DNA from: Gemmatimonadota bacterium
GTDB lineage: Bacteria > Gemmatimonadota > Gemmatimonadetes > Longimicrobiales > Gaopeijiaceae
Assembly: GCA_007121555.1 (NCBI GenBank)
Contig: SKKH01000137.1
Coordinates: forward strand, 1-32,987
Direction of reading: 5' to 3'
DNA length: 32,987 nucleotides
In this document: piece after piece, positions 24,359 through 32,807 of the stretch
How the letters are laid out: each line of letters opens with the position of its first letter
How positions within the stretch are numbered: position 1 is the stretch's first letter
Program-made: the position numbers and the translations under genes
Notes under the pieces: generated by a model
Seen by the model: only the letters and a program-made list of their open reading frames with translations
Databases searched by the model: none
Told to the model about the DNA's origin: nothing

Positions 24359-27300
24359 TGGGTGTCGGTTTCTCCCGGGTGATGCTCCTTGCGGCCCTCC
24401 TCGGCCTCGGCATCGCCGTGCCCGCTGAGGCCGCGGCGGTGCCGGTCGGGATTCCGCTCTCAACTTCCACCGTTCCGCTGGGAGGCGAGGCGGTCCGTGC
24501 AGTCACCTGGGATACCGTCCAGGTCGCCGATTCGGCTCGGCTCCGGGTCCTGGAGCGCATCCGAGAGCGGAGCAGGCCTTCGGACAACGCCGTGGATCCC
24601 GATACCCTCGTCGAGGCGGATACTGCAGTTCAGGGATCCCCGAGAGTGGTCATGGAACCGGTGGCCCAGCGTGAGCGGAGGCCCACCACCCAGCTTCCAG
24701 AGGGCGCCGACTCCATCATGAGGGCTCTGGCGGATCTTCCCGGGTATTCGGTGGCGGCCTACCAGGGGCGACGAGCCGACTTCGAGGCCCGGGAGCGCCG
24801 ATTGGTCCTCCAGGGGACCCCGGAGGCCCGGGCCCGCTTCTCGGGTCAGGGAAATCTGGTCGAGGCCGACTCCTCCATCACCTTCGACGACCGAACCGGA
24901 CGGGTTCGAACCACCGGACCCACCCTCTTCACACCGGATCAGGGTGACCCCGTGGAGAGTCGGGCGCTCATCTACGACCTCCCCTCGCAGCGGGGGACGG
25001 CGTCTGAGGCGCGGACCACCTATACCGAAGGGGCCACGTGGTACGTCCAGGGAAATCTGGACTCGGTGGAGCAGGGCCGGCTCTTCGGAAGTCGGGCCCG
25101 GTTCACCTCGTGTGACCACGACCCGCCCCATTCGTACTTCGAAGCTTCCCAGATGAAGGTGGTGGCGGGGCAGGTCCTGGTGGCTCGCGGCGTCCGGATG
25201 TACGTGGAGGACGTCCCGGTGCTCTGGATGCCCTTCATCGCCCAGAACCTGGGCACGGGCCGGGCCTCGGGACTTCTCACGCCCTCCTTCTCGGTGAACG
25301 ACGTGGTGCGGACCTCGTCGGGCTACAACCGGCGGCTTTCGAACCTGGGCTACTACTGGGCCATGACGAACTACTCCGACGCCACCCTGGCGATGGAGTG
25401 GTTTTCCAACAACTACGTGGCCCTCACGGGACGGATGCGCTACCGGTGGCGCTCCCAGTTCCTGGACGGCGACGTGAATGTGAGCCGTTACTGGAGGGAC
25501 ACGGGTCAGCAGGAACTCGGTCTCAACACCCGTCACAACTGGGAGATCTCGGAGCGGACCCGGGCGAACATCTCAGGGCGATACTTCACGAGCTCGGACT
25601 TCGTGAACGAGAACTCCTTCGATCCCCGGGAGCTGACCCAGACCATCGATTCGGAAGCCGGGTTCAGCCACCGGTTCGACTGGGGGAACCTCTCGGTGTC
25701 GGCCAACCGGCGGCAGCACCTCACGGGCGACCGGATCGACATGAACCTTCCGAACGCGAGCCTGAGCCTGAACACCATGACCCTCTTCGCCGCGCCCCCC
25801 CTCACGGCGAACTGGTACAACAACCTGAACCTGGGGGGAGGCCTCCGGTTCAACCGCGACGTCTTCCAGCGGGCCGCGCAGGCCGACACTGCCTTCACCA
25901 TCTCACGAGCCGACGAACTCCGCACCCGGGCCCGGGCGAACGCCTCGGCAGGACTCGGGGACCTTTCTTTGAGCGCGGACGTGGACTTCCAGGAGAGCGT
26001 CTTCTCCGATGTCCCAACCTCAGTTCTTCCTGGAGGACGGGAGGCGGAGGAGGAGCTGGATGCCCTGCGACGCTTCGGCGGGTATACGACCGGAGACGGC
26101 CTTCCCCCGGAGCTGGATCCCTTCCTCCGCAGCGATGGCTCCGGGATGCCCATGGGCTACGTGGACCTCGGCGACTCCCAGATCAACTGGAGCACGAGCC
26201 TGAGCTACCGCCTCAACCTCATTGGGCAGACCACACTCAGCCCCAGGGTGTCCGTGTCGGGTGAGATGCGGCAGGTGGACTCCATTCCGGCGGCGGAGAG
26301 CTTCGTGGCCGGACCGCGACGCCTTTCGACGGGAGCCCGGCTCCAGACCGAGCTCTACGGGTTCTATCCAGGCTTCGCGGGCTTCGAGGCCCTGCGACAC
26401 AAGGTGACGCCCTCGGTTACCTACGACTACTCGCCTCAGGTCCGGCCCGACGACCTCCAGCGCAGCGTCTTCGGGGCCCGGGTGGCCCGACCCAGGAAGG
26501 TGTTGACGGTGGGGTTCAACCAGACCTGGGAGGCCCGGGTCTCGGAGGAAGAAGATGCCGAGGAGCCCCCCCTTCCCGATGAGCCGCTCCTCGATGAAGA
26601 GGGGGAGCCCGTGGACGAGGCGGGGGTGCTGCCAGGCGACGAAGACGAACCGGAGACGCTGGAGGATCTGGACAGCCCAGGGGCGGAGCCGGAGGAGCGC
26701 TCCGATGGTCTGCGGCGGGCTCCCCGCTCCCAGGTGGTGAACCTTCTGGCTCTGAACACCAACGCCGTCACCTACGACCTGGTGGAGGCCGACTCCACGG
26801 GCCGCTTCATCGACGGCTTCACCACGACCCGGCTCAGCAACACGGTCCGCTCCGACTACCTCCGGGGACTGGATCTCTCGTTCGAGCACGATCTCTTCGA
26901 GGATCGTGGCGCAGTCGAGGGATCGAACGGGGGAGGGGGCCGGCGCTTTGCTCCCCACCTGAGCCGGGTGAATCTGGGCTTCCAGATCGACCATCGCTCG
27001 GGGCTCGTACGGGCGGTGACCCGTTTCCTGGGGGTCGAGGCGGACGACACCCCCGACGAGGAGCCGGAGGAGGAGCTGCCAGACGAGGAGCCGGAGCCGG
27101 GCCGGGAGCGGGATGGCTTCGAGCCCGACCGCATCGTACCCGGTGGCGATGGACGTCAGGACGCAGCCCGAGGTCAGGGGTGGAGCGCACGGATGAGCTA
27201 CAGCCTCCGCCGTCCCCGTGGCGACGATGCCGTCGGGTTCCAGGGCCGAAACGAACAGCTCCAGTGGGATCTCTCCTTCTCGCCGAGCCAGAACTGGGAT

Positions 27301-27534
27301 GCCCAGTGGCGTTCGGCCTACAACATTTCAGACGGCCGGTTCGCGGACCACGATGTGCGCCTGATCCGGGACCTCCACGAGTGGGAGGCCTCCTTCGGGT
27401 TCCGCCAGACGGTCCAGGGCAACTGGGCCTTCACCTTCGAAGTGGCACTCCGGGCGAATCGGGACCTGAGCTTCGACTACCGCCAGCGAGACGGCGGGGG
27501 CACGACGGTTCCAAGAGGGACCGGGGGCTTGTGA
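24358..27534 (+). CDS. lptD: LptD-like LPS-assembly outer-membrane protein
   Basis: LptD is the barrel that inserts LPS in the outer leaflet. The 1058-residue reading starts at ATG 24358 (TGATG with tatC; a TTG three bases earlier is also possible). The signal peptide ends near AEAA (about residue 23). An OstA-type jellyroll occupies about 130-300 (YQGRRADFEARERRLVLQG, SSITFDDRTGRVRTTGP, RARFTSCDHDPPHSYFEA, PVLWMPFI). The rest has many amphipathic strands consistent with a large barrel. Two very acidic Pro/Glu/Asp stretches (about 730-783 and 896-920) interrupt the barrel. Assignment to the LptD family is good; a divergent role is possible since LPS is not proven for this organism. Confidence 0.82.
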   Translation: MGVGFSRVMLLAALLGLGIAVPAEAAAVPVGIPLSTSTVPLGGEAVRAVTWDTVQVADSARLRVLERIRERSRPSDNAVDPDTLVEADTAVQGSPRVVMEPVAQRERRPTTQLPEGADSIMRALADLPGYSVAAYQGRRADFEARERRLVLQGTPEARARFSGQGNLVEADSSITFDDRTGRVRTTGPTLFTPDQGDPVESRALIYDLPSQRGTASEARTTYTEGATWYVQGNLDSVEQGRLFGSRARFTSCDHDPPHSYFEASQMKVVAGQVLVARGVRMYVEDVPVLWMPFIAQNLGTGRASGLLTPSFSVNDVVRTSSGYNRRLSNLGYYWAMTNYSDATLAMEWFSNNYVALTGRMRYRWRSQFLDGDVNVSRYWRDTGQQELGLNTRHNWEISERTRANISGRYFTSSDFVNENSFDPRELTQTIDSEAGFSHRFDWGNLSVSANRRQHLTGDRIDMNLPNASLSLNTMTLFAAPPLTANWYNNLNLGGGLRFNRDVFQRAAQADTAFTISRADELRTRARANASAGLGDLSLSADVDFQESVFSDVPTSVLPGGREAEEELDALRRFGGYTTGDGLPPELDPFLRSDGSGMPMGYVDLGDSQINWSTSLSYRLNLIGQTTLSPRVSVSGEMRQVDSIPAAESFVAGPRRLSTGARLQTELYGFYPGFAGFEALRHKVTPSVTYDYSPQVRPDDLQRSVFGARVARPRKVLTVGFNQTWEARVSEEEDAEEPPLPDEPLLDEEGEPVDEAGVLPGDEDEPETLEDLDSPGAEPEERSDGLRRAPRSQVVNLLALNTNAVTYDLVEADSTGRFIDGFTTTRLSNTVRSDYLRGLDLSFEHDLFEDRGAVEGSNGGGGRRFAPHLSRVNLGFQIDHRSGLVRAVTRFLGVEADDTPDEEPEEELPDEEPEPGRERDGFEPDRIVPGGDGRQDAARGQGWSARMSYSLRRPRGDDAVGFQGRNEQLQWDLSFSPSQNWDAQWRSAYNISDGRFADHDVRLIRDLHEWEASFGFRQTVQGNWAFTFEVALRANRDLSFDYRQRDGGGTTVPRGTGGL

Positions 27535-27580
27535 GCCAGAAGGCCGAATGGGGCTGCGTCCCTTCCCACGGATGCGTCCT

Positions 27581-27617
27581 CCCCGAGCGGGGGCGTTGTG
27601 TCCCCACTGGAGGACAC
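27581..27617 (+). terminator. Two hairpins after lptD
   Basis: CCCCG-ag-CGGGG (27581-27592) and GTGTCC-N8-GGACAC (27598-27617) form two small stems 47-83 bases after the lptD stop. No T-run follows either, so an intrinsic terminator is doubtful; they could mark the 3' end of the tatC-lptD transcript. Confidence 0.25.
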
Positions 27618-27721
27618 CGGGGAGCGGGCGGGCTCGGAAAATTGGGGCCACTCCCCGGGATCGGAGGGAAGCATGGGGAGGCATGAGTCGTGCAAGTGAC
27701 AGAGATGAGCGATGTGTGTCA

Positions 27722-27750
27722 GGTCCGCGTCGGGGCCCCGACTCCGGACC
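27722..27750. promoter_or_regulatory. Interrupted palindrome with 14-bp perfect core
   Basis: GTCGGGGCCCCGAC (27729-27742) is its own reverse complement. GGTCCG (27722-27727) and CGGACC (27745-27750) add outer arms with a 1 by 2 base mismatch loop. The site is 33 bases before the Fn3-like lipoprotein gene (27783). It could be an operator for a dimeric regulator or an RNA hairpin in the leader. The rest of the 248-base gap (27535-27782) shows no gene. Confidence 0.5.
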
Positions 27751-27782
27751 CCTCCTGATCGCCTCCGATGGAGAGTTGGGTC

Positions 27783-28958
27783 ATGGCTGGTCCTGGAGCA
27801 GGTTCCGTGTTTCGTCGGGGAGGAGTCGTTCTCCTCGTACTCGGCGTCCTGGTAGGGTGTGACGCAGGTGACGTGCTCGTGCCCAACAGCGGCGTCGCCC
27901 CTCCCCGGGCCCTTGACGCCTTCTACTACGCCGGGGCGGTGACGCTCACGTGGGAACTGCACCCGCAATGGGACGGTGAGTCCTTTCGCGTATACGGGAA
28001 GCGGAGTTCGGATGCCGATTTCTTCCTGGTGGCCGACGTCACGAACTGCTCCGGGGGCTTCTGTTCGTATCGGGACATCAACATCTCGCCCGGCCAGACC
28101 TATGAGTACTACGTGGCGGCGTTCAACTCCCGGACGGGCGAGGAGGTCGCCTCGGACTTCGCCGTGGAGGTCTTCGTTCCCCAGCCCGTCCCCCCACCGG
28201 TTCCGGGAGACGTCGATGCCGTGGCGCTGGACAACGCCGTCTACATCGTCTGGAACGACCGGGCCCGCCAGGCCTCGGACTTCGAGTTCTACCGGATTTA
28301 CATGGAGGGGGGCGACGGCTCCGTGATCCTCCTGGGCGAGACGGATTCCGAGGGATTCCTGGACCTGCTCGTCGAGAACGGGAACACCTACGGGTATTTC
28401 GTCACCTCCGTGGACGACCAGGGACACGAGAGCGAAGGAAGCGCTCTGGCGGAGGCCACCCCCCGGCCGGATTACCACGGAGAGTTTCTCTTCGCCTTCG
28501 AAGATGTCTCCGAATCCTCCGGGTTCATCTTCCAGGAGCAGGAGGCCTTGGATCCGGTGGTGTCGGGGACGGATCCGAACCGCCACTTCCGACTGGAGAT
28601 CGATGAGGACGGATGGTGGCTCGTGCCCGGTCCCGGAGTGGAGGTTCATCAGGACGCCTACTTCACCACCCAGTTGCGTTGCGGTCCGGCAGCTGACGCA
28701 GGGTGCCTGGACCTCCGGGAGGCCCCCGGATCCAACTACGCCGCCCAGGACATCGCCCTCTTCCCCGAGTACAGCTATGTATTGCGTGTGCCGGCATCGG
28801 GAGGCGGATGGCGGTATGGGGTGATCCGTGTGAGTCATGTGGGCTTTGCCCAGGACGGGGCCATCGCCATCTTCGATTGGGCCTACCAGCTGCAGATTGG
28901 AAATCCGGCCCTGAGCCCTCGGCAGGAGTGGCCTTCTCCTCGGTCTCCGGGCGGCTGA
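27783..28958 (+). CDS. Lipoprotein with two fibronectin type III-like domains
   Basis: From ATG 27783 (GGAG 9 bases upstream) the product has 391 residues; an ATG at 27768 is in frame but lacks a ribosome-binding site. The signal peptide ends at LVGC, so Cys is lipidated. Two fibronectin III-like domains follow: PPRALDAFYYAGAVTLTWELHPQWDGESFRVYGK to about residue 135 and PPVPGDVDAVALDNAVYIVWNDRARQASDFEFYRIY to about 230. The C-terminal 160 residues, rich in aromatic and acidic residues, are unassigned. Cysteine pairs (CSGGFC; RCGPAADAGC) may form disulfides. I recognise no enzyme motif; it is probably a surface binding or scaffold protein. Confidence 0.7.
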   Translation: MAGPGAGSVFRRGGVVLLVLGVLVGCDAGDVLVPNSGVAPPRALDAFYYAGAVTLTWELHPQWDGESFRVYGKRSSDADFFLVADVTNCSGGFCSYRDINISPGQTYEYYVAAFNSRTGEEVASDFAVEVFVPQPVPPPVPGDVDAVALDNAVYIVWNDRARQASDFEFYRIYMEGGDGSVILLGETDSEGFLDLLVENGNTYGYFVTSVDDQGHESEGSALAEATPRPDYHGEFLFAFEDVSESSGFIFQEQEALDPVVSGTDPNRHFRLEIDEDGWWLVPGPGVEVHQDAYFTTQLRCGPAADAGCLDLREAPGSNYAAQDIALFPEYSYVLRVPASGGGWRYGVIRVSHVGFAQDGAIAIFDWAYQLQIGNPALSPRQEWPSPRSPGG

Positions 28959-29032
28959 ATTCATCGGCCCTGATGCTGGATCTGAGACCCAGGGCTGGAC
29001 CCGGACCCCTCCCGTGTTCTATCCTCCCCTGT

Positions 29033-29060
29033 CCTTCTCCGCCATCCCGGGCGGAGGGGG
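29033..29060 (+). promoter_or_regulatory. Hairpin covering a Shine-Dalgarno before the TPR gene
   Basis: CCTTCTCCGCC (29033-29043) pairs with GGCGGAGGGGG (29050-29060) around a 6-base loop: 11 pairs, two of them G-U. The right arm holds GGAGG (29053-29057), six bases before an in-frame GTG at 29064. The stem would hide that ribosome-binding site. It matters only if the TPR protein starts at GTG 29064, or if the leader controls it. Confidence 0.4.
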
Positions 29061-29102
29061 TGCGTGCATTGTCAACCGATCCTGGGTTCCAGGCAGGCCG
29101 GA

Positions 29103-31349
29103 ATGAAGATCGAGAAGATCAAAGTGCAGGCTCGGAGGCACGAGCAAAAGGAGGAATGGGCCGATGCCCTTTCGCTCTACCTGAAGGCATTGGAACGCTC
29201 CGGGGAACAGGATGAGCCCGACATCGCCCTCCACAATCGGATCGGCGATCTCCAGGTCCGGATCGGCGATCTGGAGGGCGCGGTGGAGAGCTATGAACAG
29301 GCCATTGATCTCTATCTCGAGGCCGACCTCGCGAACAACGCGCTGGCAGTGTGCCGGAAGCTGGAACGAAGTGCTCCCGGACGAACGGCCATCCTCCTGC
29401 GGATGGGCCAGATTCGAGTCCGGCAGGGATTTCTCGTGGACGCGCGTCAGGACTTCCTCGACTACGCTGCCGCCCAGACGGCCCAGGGCGACGAAGAGGA
29501 GGCCCTGCGGGCTCTCGAGGAGTTCGCTCAACTCGTCCCCTCCGACGTGGAGATTCGTGTCTTCCTGGCCCAGCGCCTGGCTCAGGAGGAGCGACAGGAT
29601 GAGGCCGAGCGACACCTGAGGGCCGCATACCGGCAACTCCAGCGTCAGGGAAACCAGGAGGGTGCCGCTGGCCTCCAGGAGGTCGCCGAAGGCGTCCTTC
29701 CGGGGGTCACCCTGGATTCCGCGGCGGATCAGCGCACTACGTCGGGGCCGACCGCGGAAACCGACCCGATCGAGGGAGGTCCGCCTGGCGTCGACGAGCC
29801 CGATGGGGAGGATCTCACGGGGTTCGAGGCCACCTCGTTCGCCGGATGGGAACTGGATGATCCGGCCATCGAGGAGAGTGACGCGGAAGAGGATCCGGTC
29901 GAAGGACCGGCGGACCTTCACCTGGAGGAACTGCCGAGCCTGGACGCACCCCTCGATCTGGAGGCCCCCCTGGGTCCGGACGAGGCGACGGATCCGGAAC
30001 TGCAGGCTGAATCCGATCCCCTGGAGGGGACCGTATTCGACCTGGAGCTCGAGCCCGAGCCGGATGAGGAGTCCCTGGAGGATCCGGAGCCGGTGCAGGT
30101 CGAGGACTCCCTTCCCATGCTTGGAGACGAGGATTGGGAGGAAGGCGCCGAGGAGCTGGAAGGCGAGTTCGACGACGATTTCGATGACGCGTTCGAAGAC
30201 CCCACGCCCCTTCCGACCCTGGACGATTCGCCGTCCGAGGACTCTGTGTCCCTCCCGGAAGTCGACCCCTTCGAGTTCGCTGATCCCTGGGGAGAGGTTG
30301 AGGAGCCGGCCGTCGAACCCGACGACACCCTCGCTCCGGTGTCCCCTCCGACCGACGAGGACATCCCCCTCAGGGACCGGCTGAACGAGCTGCGTGCGAA
30401 GGTCATGCGGGACCCGCAGGATGCAACGGGGTGGCGGGGATTGGCGACGGTGCTCCTGGAAGCCGAAATGGAGGACGAGGCTCGGGTGGCGCTGAAGAAG
30501 TCCCATCAGGCCTACGCCGAAGCCGGCGATCCGGAGCGGGCCATGCGGGTGGTGCGGGAACTCATCTTCCTGGATCCCGACGAGGTGGCACATCACCAAC
30601 GGCTGGTGGAGTACGCCCACCGCACCGGAGACCGGGCCCTGATGGTCCCCGCTTTCCTCGAACTGGCCGACGTCCTGGAGCGCACGGGGGCCGCTCAGAA
30701 GGCCGAGGCCGTCCTCGGACAGGTGCTGGCCCTGGACCCCAGGAACCCTCGAGCCCAGAAGGGGCTGATCCGACTCACCCGAGGTGAAGAAGAGGTGCCC
30801 GCCCCCGAGGTGGAGGACGACAAGCCCCGGGGTGAATTCGTGGATCTGGGCGGGATGGTCTTGGATGAGGCCACTCCCTCCACCTACCGGTGGAAGGTGG
30901 CCGACGCCGACCCGTCGGGCGACGAGGATGCGGACTTTGCCCGGATGCTGGCGCAATTCAGGGAGCGGGTGGCACGGGACCTTCCCTCCGACGACGCGAC
31001 TCCCCGCTACGACCTGGGCGCCGCCTTCAAGGAGATGGGCCTTCTGGACGAAGCGATCACCGAGTTCCAGAAGGCGATCCGGGCCCGGCCCGGGCACCTG
31101 GCCTCGTACGAGATGATGGGTCAGTGTTTCCTGGAAAAGGGCCAGCCCGAGATGGCCGTGCGGAGCCTCACTCGGGCCCTGGACGCGGACTACCAGGTGG
31201 AGGACGAGCTTCTGGGGATCTACTATTACCTGGCTCAGGCCCATGAGGCCGTAAGGAACCCCGAGTCTGCACGGGAGTTCTACGAACGCGTATTCTCTCT
31301 CGACATCAATTTCATGGATGTGACCGAGCGCCTTCGGGCCCTCAGGTGA
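29103..31349 (+). CDS. TPR protein with long acidic middle region
   Basis: From ATG 29103 the product has 748 residues. Two TPR regions (about 10-190, for example ALSLYLKALERSG and AVESYEQAIDLYLEA, and about 425-748, for example DEAITEFQKAIRARPGH) flank about 215 residues dominated by Asp, Glu and Pro (about 205-420). No signal peptide or membrane helix is present, so it is probably cytoplasmic. An earlier GTG (29064) has an excellent GGAGG site but adds 13 residues that look unlike a TPR start; I keep the ATG with doubt. TPR pairs bind partner proteins; the acidic region is probably disordered. The partner is unknown. Confidence 0.8.
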   Translation: MKIEKIKVQARRHEQKEEWADALSLYLKALERSGEQDEPDIALHNRIGDLQVRIGDLEGAVESYEQAIDLYLEADLANNALAVCRKLERSAPGRTAILLRMGQIRVRQGFLVDARQDFLDYAAAQTAQGDEEEALRALEEFAQLVPSDVEIRVFLAQRLAQEERQDEAERHLRAAYRQLQRQGNQEGAAGLQEVAEGVLPGVTLDSAADQRTTSGPTAETDPIEGGPPGVDEPDGEDLTGFEATSFAGWELDDPAIEESDAEEDPVEGPADLHLEELPSLDAPLDLEAPLGPDEATDPELQAESDPLEGTVFDLELEPEPDEESLEDPEPVQVEDSLPMLGDEDWEEGAEELEGEFDDDFDDAFEDPTPLPTLDDSPSEDSVSLPEVDPFEFADPWGEVEEPAVEPDDTLAPVSPPTDEDIPLRDRLNELRAKVMRDPQDATGWRGLATVLLEAEMEDEARVALKKSHQAYAEAGDPERAMRVVRELIFLDPDEVAHHQRLVEYAHRTGDRALMVPAFLELADVLERTGAAQKAEAVLGQVLALDPRNPRAQKGLIRLTRGEEEVPAPEVEDDKPRGEFVDLGGMVLDEATPSTYRWKVADADPSGDEDADFARMLAQFRERVARDLPSDDATPRYDLGAAFKEMGLLDEAITEFQKAIRARPGHLASYEMMGQCFLEKGQPEMAVRSLTRALDADYQVEDELLGIYYYLAQAHEAVRNPESAREFYERVFSLDINFMDVTERLRALR

Positions 31350-31399
31350 ACCGAGGGAGGCGCAGCCCCTCTCCCCCCCTCCCGCCTCTCCGACGACCG

Positions 31400-32407
31400 A
31401 TGACCAACGTTGAGTCTCCCGCCGCCCCTCGGCCTTCGCATCTGGCCCGTATCCAGGGTCCCGTCCGACAGCGCCTCGACGGTGTCGTAGACGAGATCCG
31501 TCGGATCCTGCTCACCGATTTCGACATGCAGGATGAGGTGAACGACTACCTTCTGAAGATGAGGGGCAAGCTCTTCCGTCCGACCCTCCTCCTCCTCACC
31601 AATGAGGTCGGGGCGGGCTCCCATGAGGATGCTCTGCCCCTGGCTGCAGTGGTGGAGATGGTGCACCTGGCCACCCTGGTCCACGACGATGCCGTCGATC
31701 ATTCGGTCCTTCGACGGGGAATGCCTACGGTCAACCACCTCTGGACCCATCAGGTGGCCATCATTACCGGCGATTACCTCTACGCCCGCTCCATCACGGA
31801 GCTGGCCCGCCTGGGTCACCTGGAGGCGATCTCAGCCCTTGCCCATGCCTCCAGCCAGATGAGTGTAGGGGAGCTTCGTCAGCTGACCTCCTATGACGCC
31901 CTCGACTTCTCGGAGGCGGATTACGAGCGGCTCATCTCCTGCAAGACGGCCTCCCTCATGGCCGCAGCCTGTGAGATCGGGGCGCTGGTCGGGGCATCGG
32001 AGTACCGGGACAGCTTCCGGCGGTTCGGGCACGCGCTGGGGATGGCCTTTCAGATCGCCGACGATCTGCTGGACTACACCGGTAGCGAGGAGGAGACGGG
32101 CAAGCCCACCGGGCATGACCTCCGAGAGCGGAAGGTGACCCTTCCCCTCGTGGAAACCCTGCGCCGGGTGGGGGGAGTGGAGCGGGCGCGAATTCGGGAC
32201 TTCTTCACCCTTGTGGACCCCTCCGACACCGAGATCGAGGAGATCGTTCAGATCGTGCGGGGGACGGGAGGGCTGGACTACGCCCGGAACCGTGCCGAGT
32301 TTTTCGCCGCGGAGGCCACCGCGGCCCTGGACGAGGTAGGCGAGGACGGAGAGGCTGTAGAGGCCCTGAGGGCCTCCATTGCCTATGCCATCGAACGCAG
32401 CAGATAG
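31400..32407 (+). CDS. Long-chain polyprenyl diphosphate synthase
   Basis: This 335-residue enzyme is a trans-prenyltransferase that adds isopentenyl diphosphate units to an allylic primer, making tails for quinones or carrier lipids. The first Asp-rich motif is LVHDDAVD (D96, D97, D100) and the second ADDLLDY (D221, D222, D225). GKLFRPTLLLL, RRGMPTVN, GDYLYARS and KTASLMAAACEIGAL are family motifs. The residues ahead of the first motif (HLATLV) lack large aromatics, consistent with long products; exact length is not readable. ATG 31400 is preferred; a GTG at 31346 overlapping the TPR stop (GTGA) would add 18 residues and couple translation. Confidence 0.93.
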   Translation: MTNVESPAAPRPSHLARIQGPVRQRLDGVVDEIRRILLTDFDMQDEVNDYLLKMRGKLFRPTLLLLTNEVGAGSHEDALPLAAVVEMVHLATLVHDDAVDHSVLRRGMPTVNHLWTHQVAIITGDYLYARSITELARLGHLEAISALAHASSQMSVGELRQLTSYDALDFSEADYERLISCKTASLMAAACEIGALVGASEYRDSFRRFGHALGMAFQIADDLLDYTGSEEETGKPTGHDLRERKVTLPLVETLRRVGGVERARIRDFFTLVDPSDTEIEEIVQIVRGTGGLDYARNRAEFFAAEATAALDEVGEDGEAVEALRASIAYAIERSR

Positions 32408-32448
32408 ATCGGGGCGCTGGTCCCGGGGGAGACATCTATTAACTTTCG

Positions 32449-32454
32449 TATGAT
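32449..32454 (+). promoter_or_regulatory. Possible -10 element before the DUF4321 gene
   Basis: TATGAT (5/6 match to TATAAT) lies in an AT-rich patch (32431-32456) after the polyprenyl synthase stop. No -35 box at the right distance was found, so this is a weak call. Confidence 0.3.
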
Positions 32455-32471
32455 GAATCGCGGAGAGAACG

Positions 32472-32489
32472 GTCGACCCGGGGGTCGAC
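32472..32489 (+). promoter_or_regulatory. Hairpin just before the DUF4321 start codon
   Basis: GTCGACCC (32472-32479) and GGGTCGAC (32482-32489) are exact inverted arms with a 2-base centre, four bases before ATG 32494. There is no Shine-Dalgarno in the same region. It may form an RNA stem at the ribosome-binding site or act as an operator. Confidence 0.4.
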
Positions 32490-32493
32490 TGTC

Positions 32494-32778
32494 ATGAACG
32501 GGCTCCGGAACGAACGGCAGAGAGCGGGCCGCCGGACCTTCTGGGTCCTGGTCATCGGCCTCTTCCTTGGAGGGCTGTTCACGCTTCTGAGTGAGCTGTT
32601 CCTGCCCGACAGCGCGGCCCGCGACTTCCTGACCACGTCGGTGGCGGCGTCGTTGGGACCGATCCATCTGGATCTGGTGGCGGTGGCCCTCACCCTCGGG
32701 CCCCTCACCCTGACCCTCAACGTACTCACCCTGGTGGGTGTGCTGATCGTGGCTCTCGTGGCCCGATCGCTGATCTGA
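32494..32778 (+). CDS. DUF4321 small membrane protein
   Basis: The 94-residue product has two hydrophobic segments (FWVLVIGLFLGGLFTLLSELF, about 17-37, and VLTLVGVLIVALVARSLI at the C-terminus). The middle GPIHLDLVAVALTLGPLTLTLN fits the DUF4321 pattern (a conserved small, two-helix membrane protein family of unknown role). A basic N-terminus suggests it faces the cytoplasm. It lies 29 bases before tatA and is probably in one transcript with it; no function is inferred. Confidence 0.75.
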   Translation: MNGLRNERQRAGRRTFWVLVIGLFLGGLFTLLSELFLPDSAARDFLTTSVAASLGPIHLDLVAVALTLGPLTLTLNVLTLVGVLIVALVARSLI

Positions 32779-32807
32779 CCCTACGGTCTCAACGGAGGAC
32801 TTGGCTC

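Noticed and set aside
32408-32493. tRNA or small gene between the polyprenyl synthase and DUF4321
   Set aside because: No cloverleaf or coding frame; only an AT-rich patch and a hairpin.
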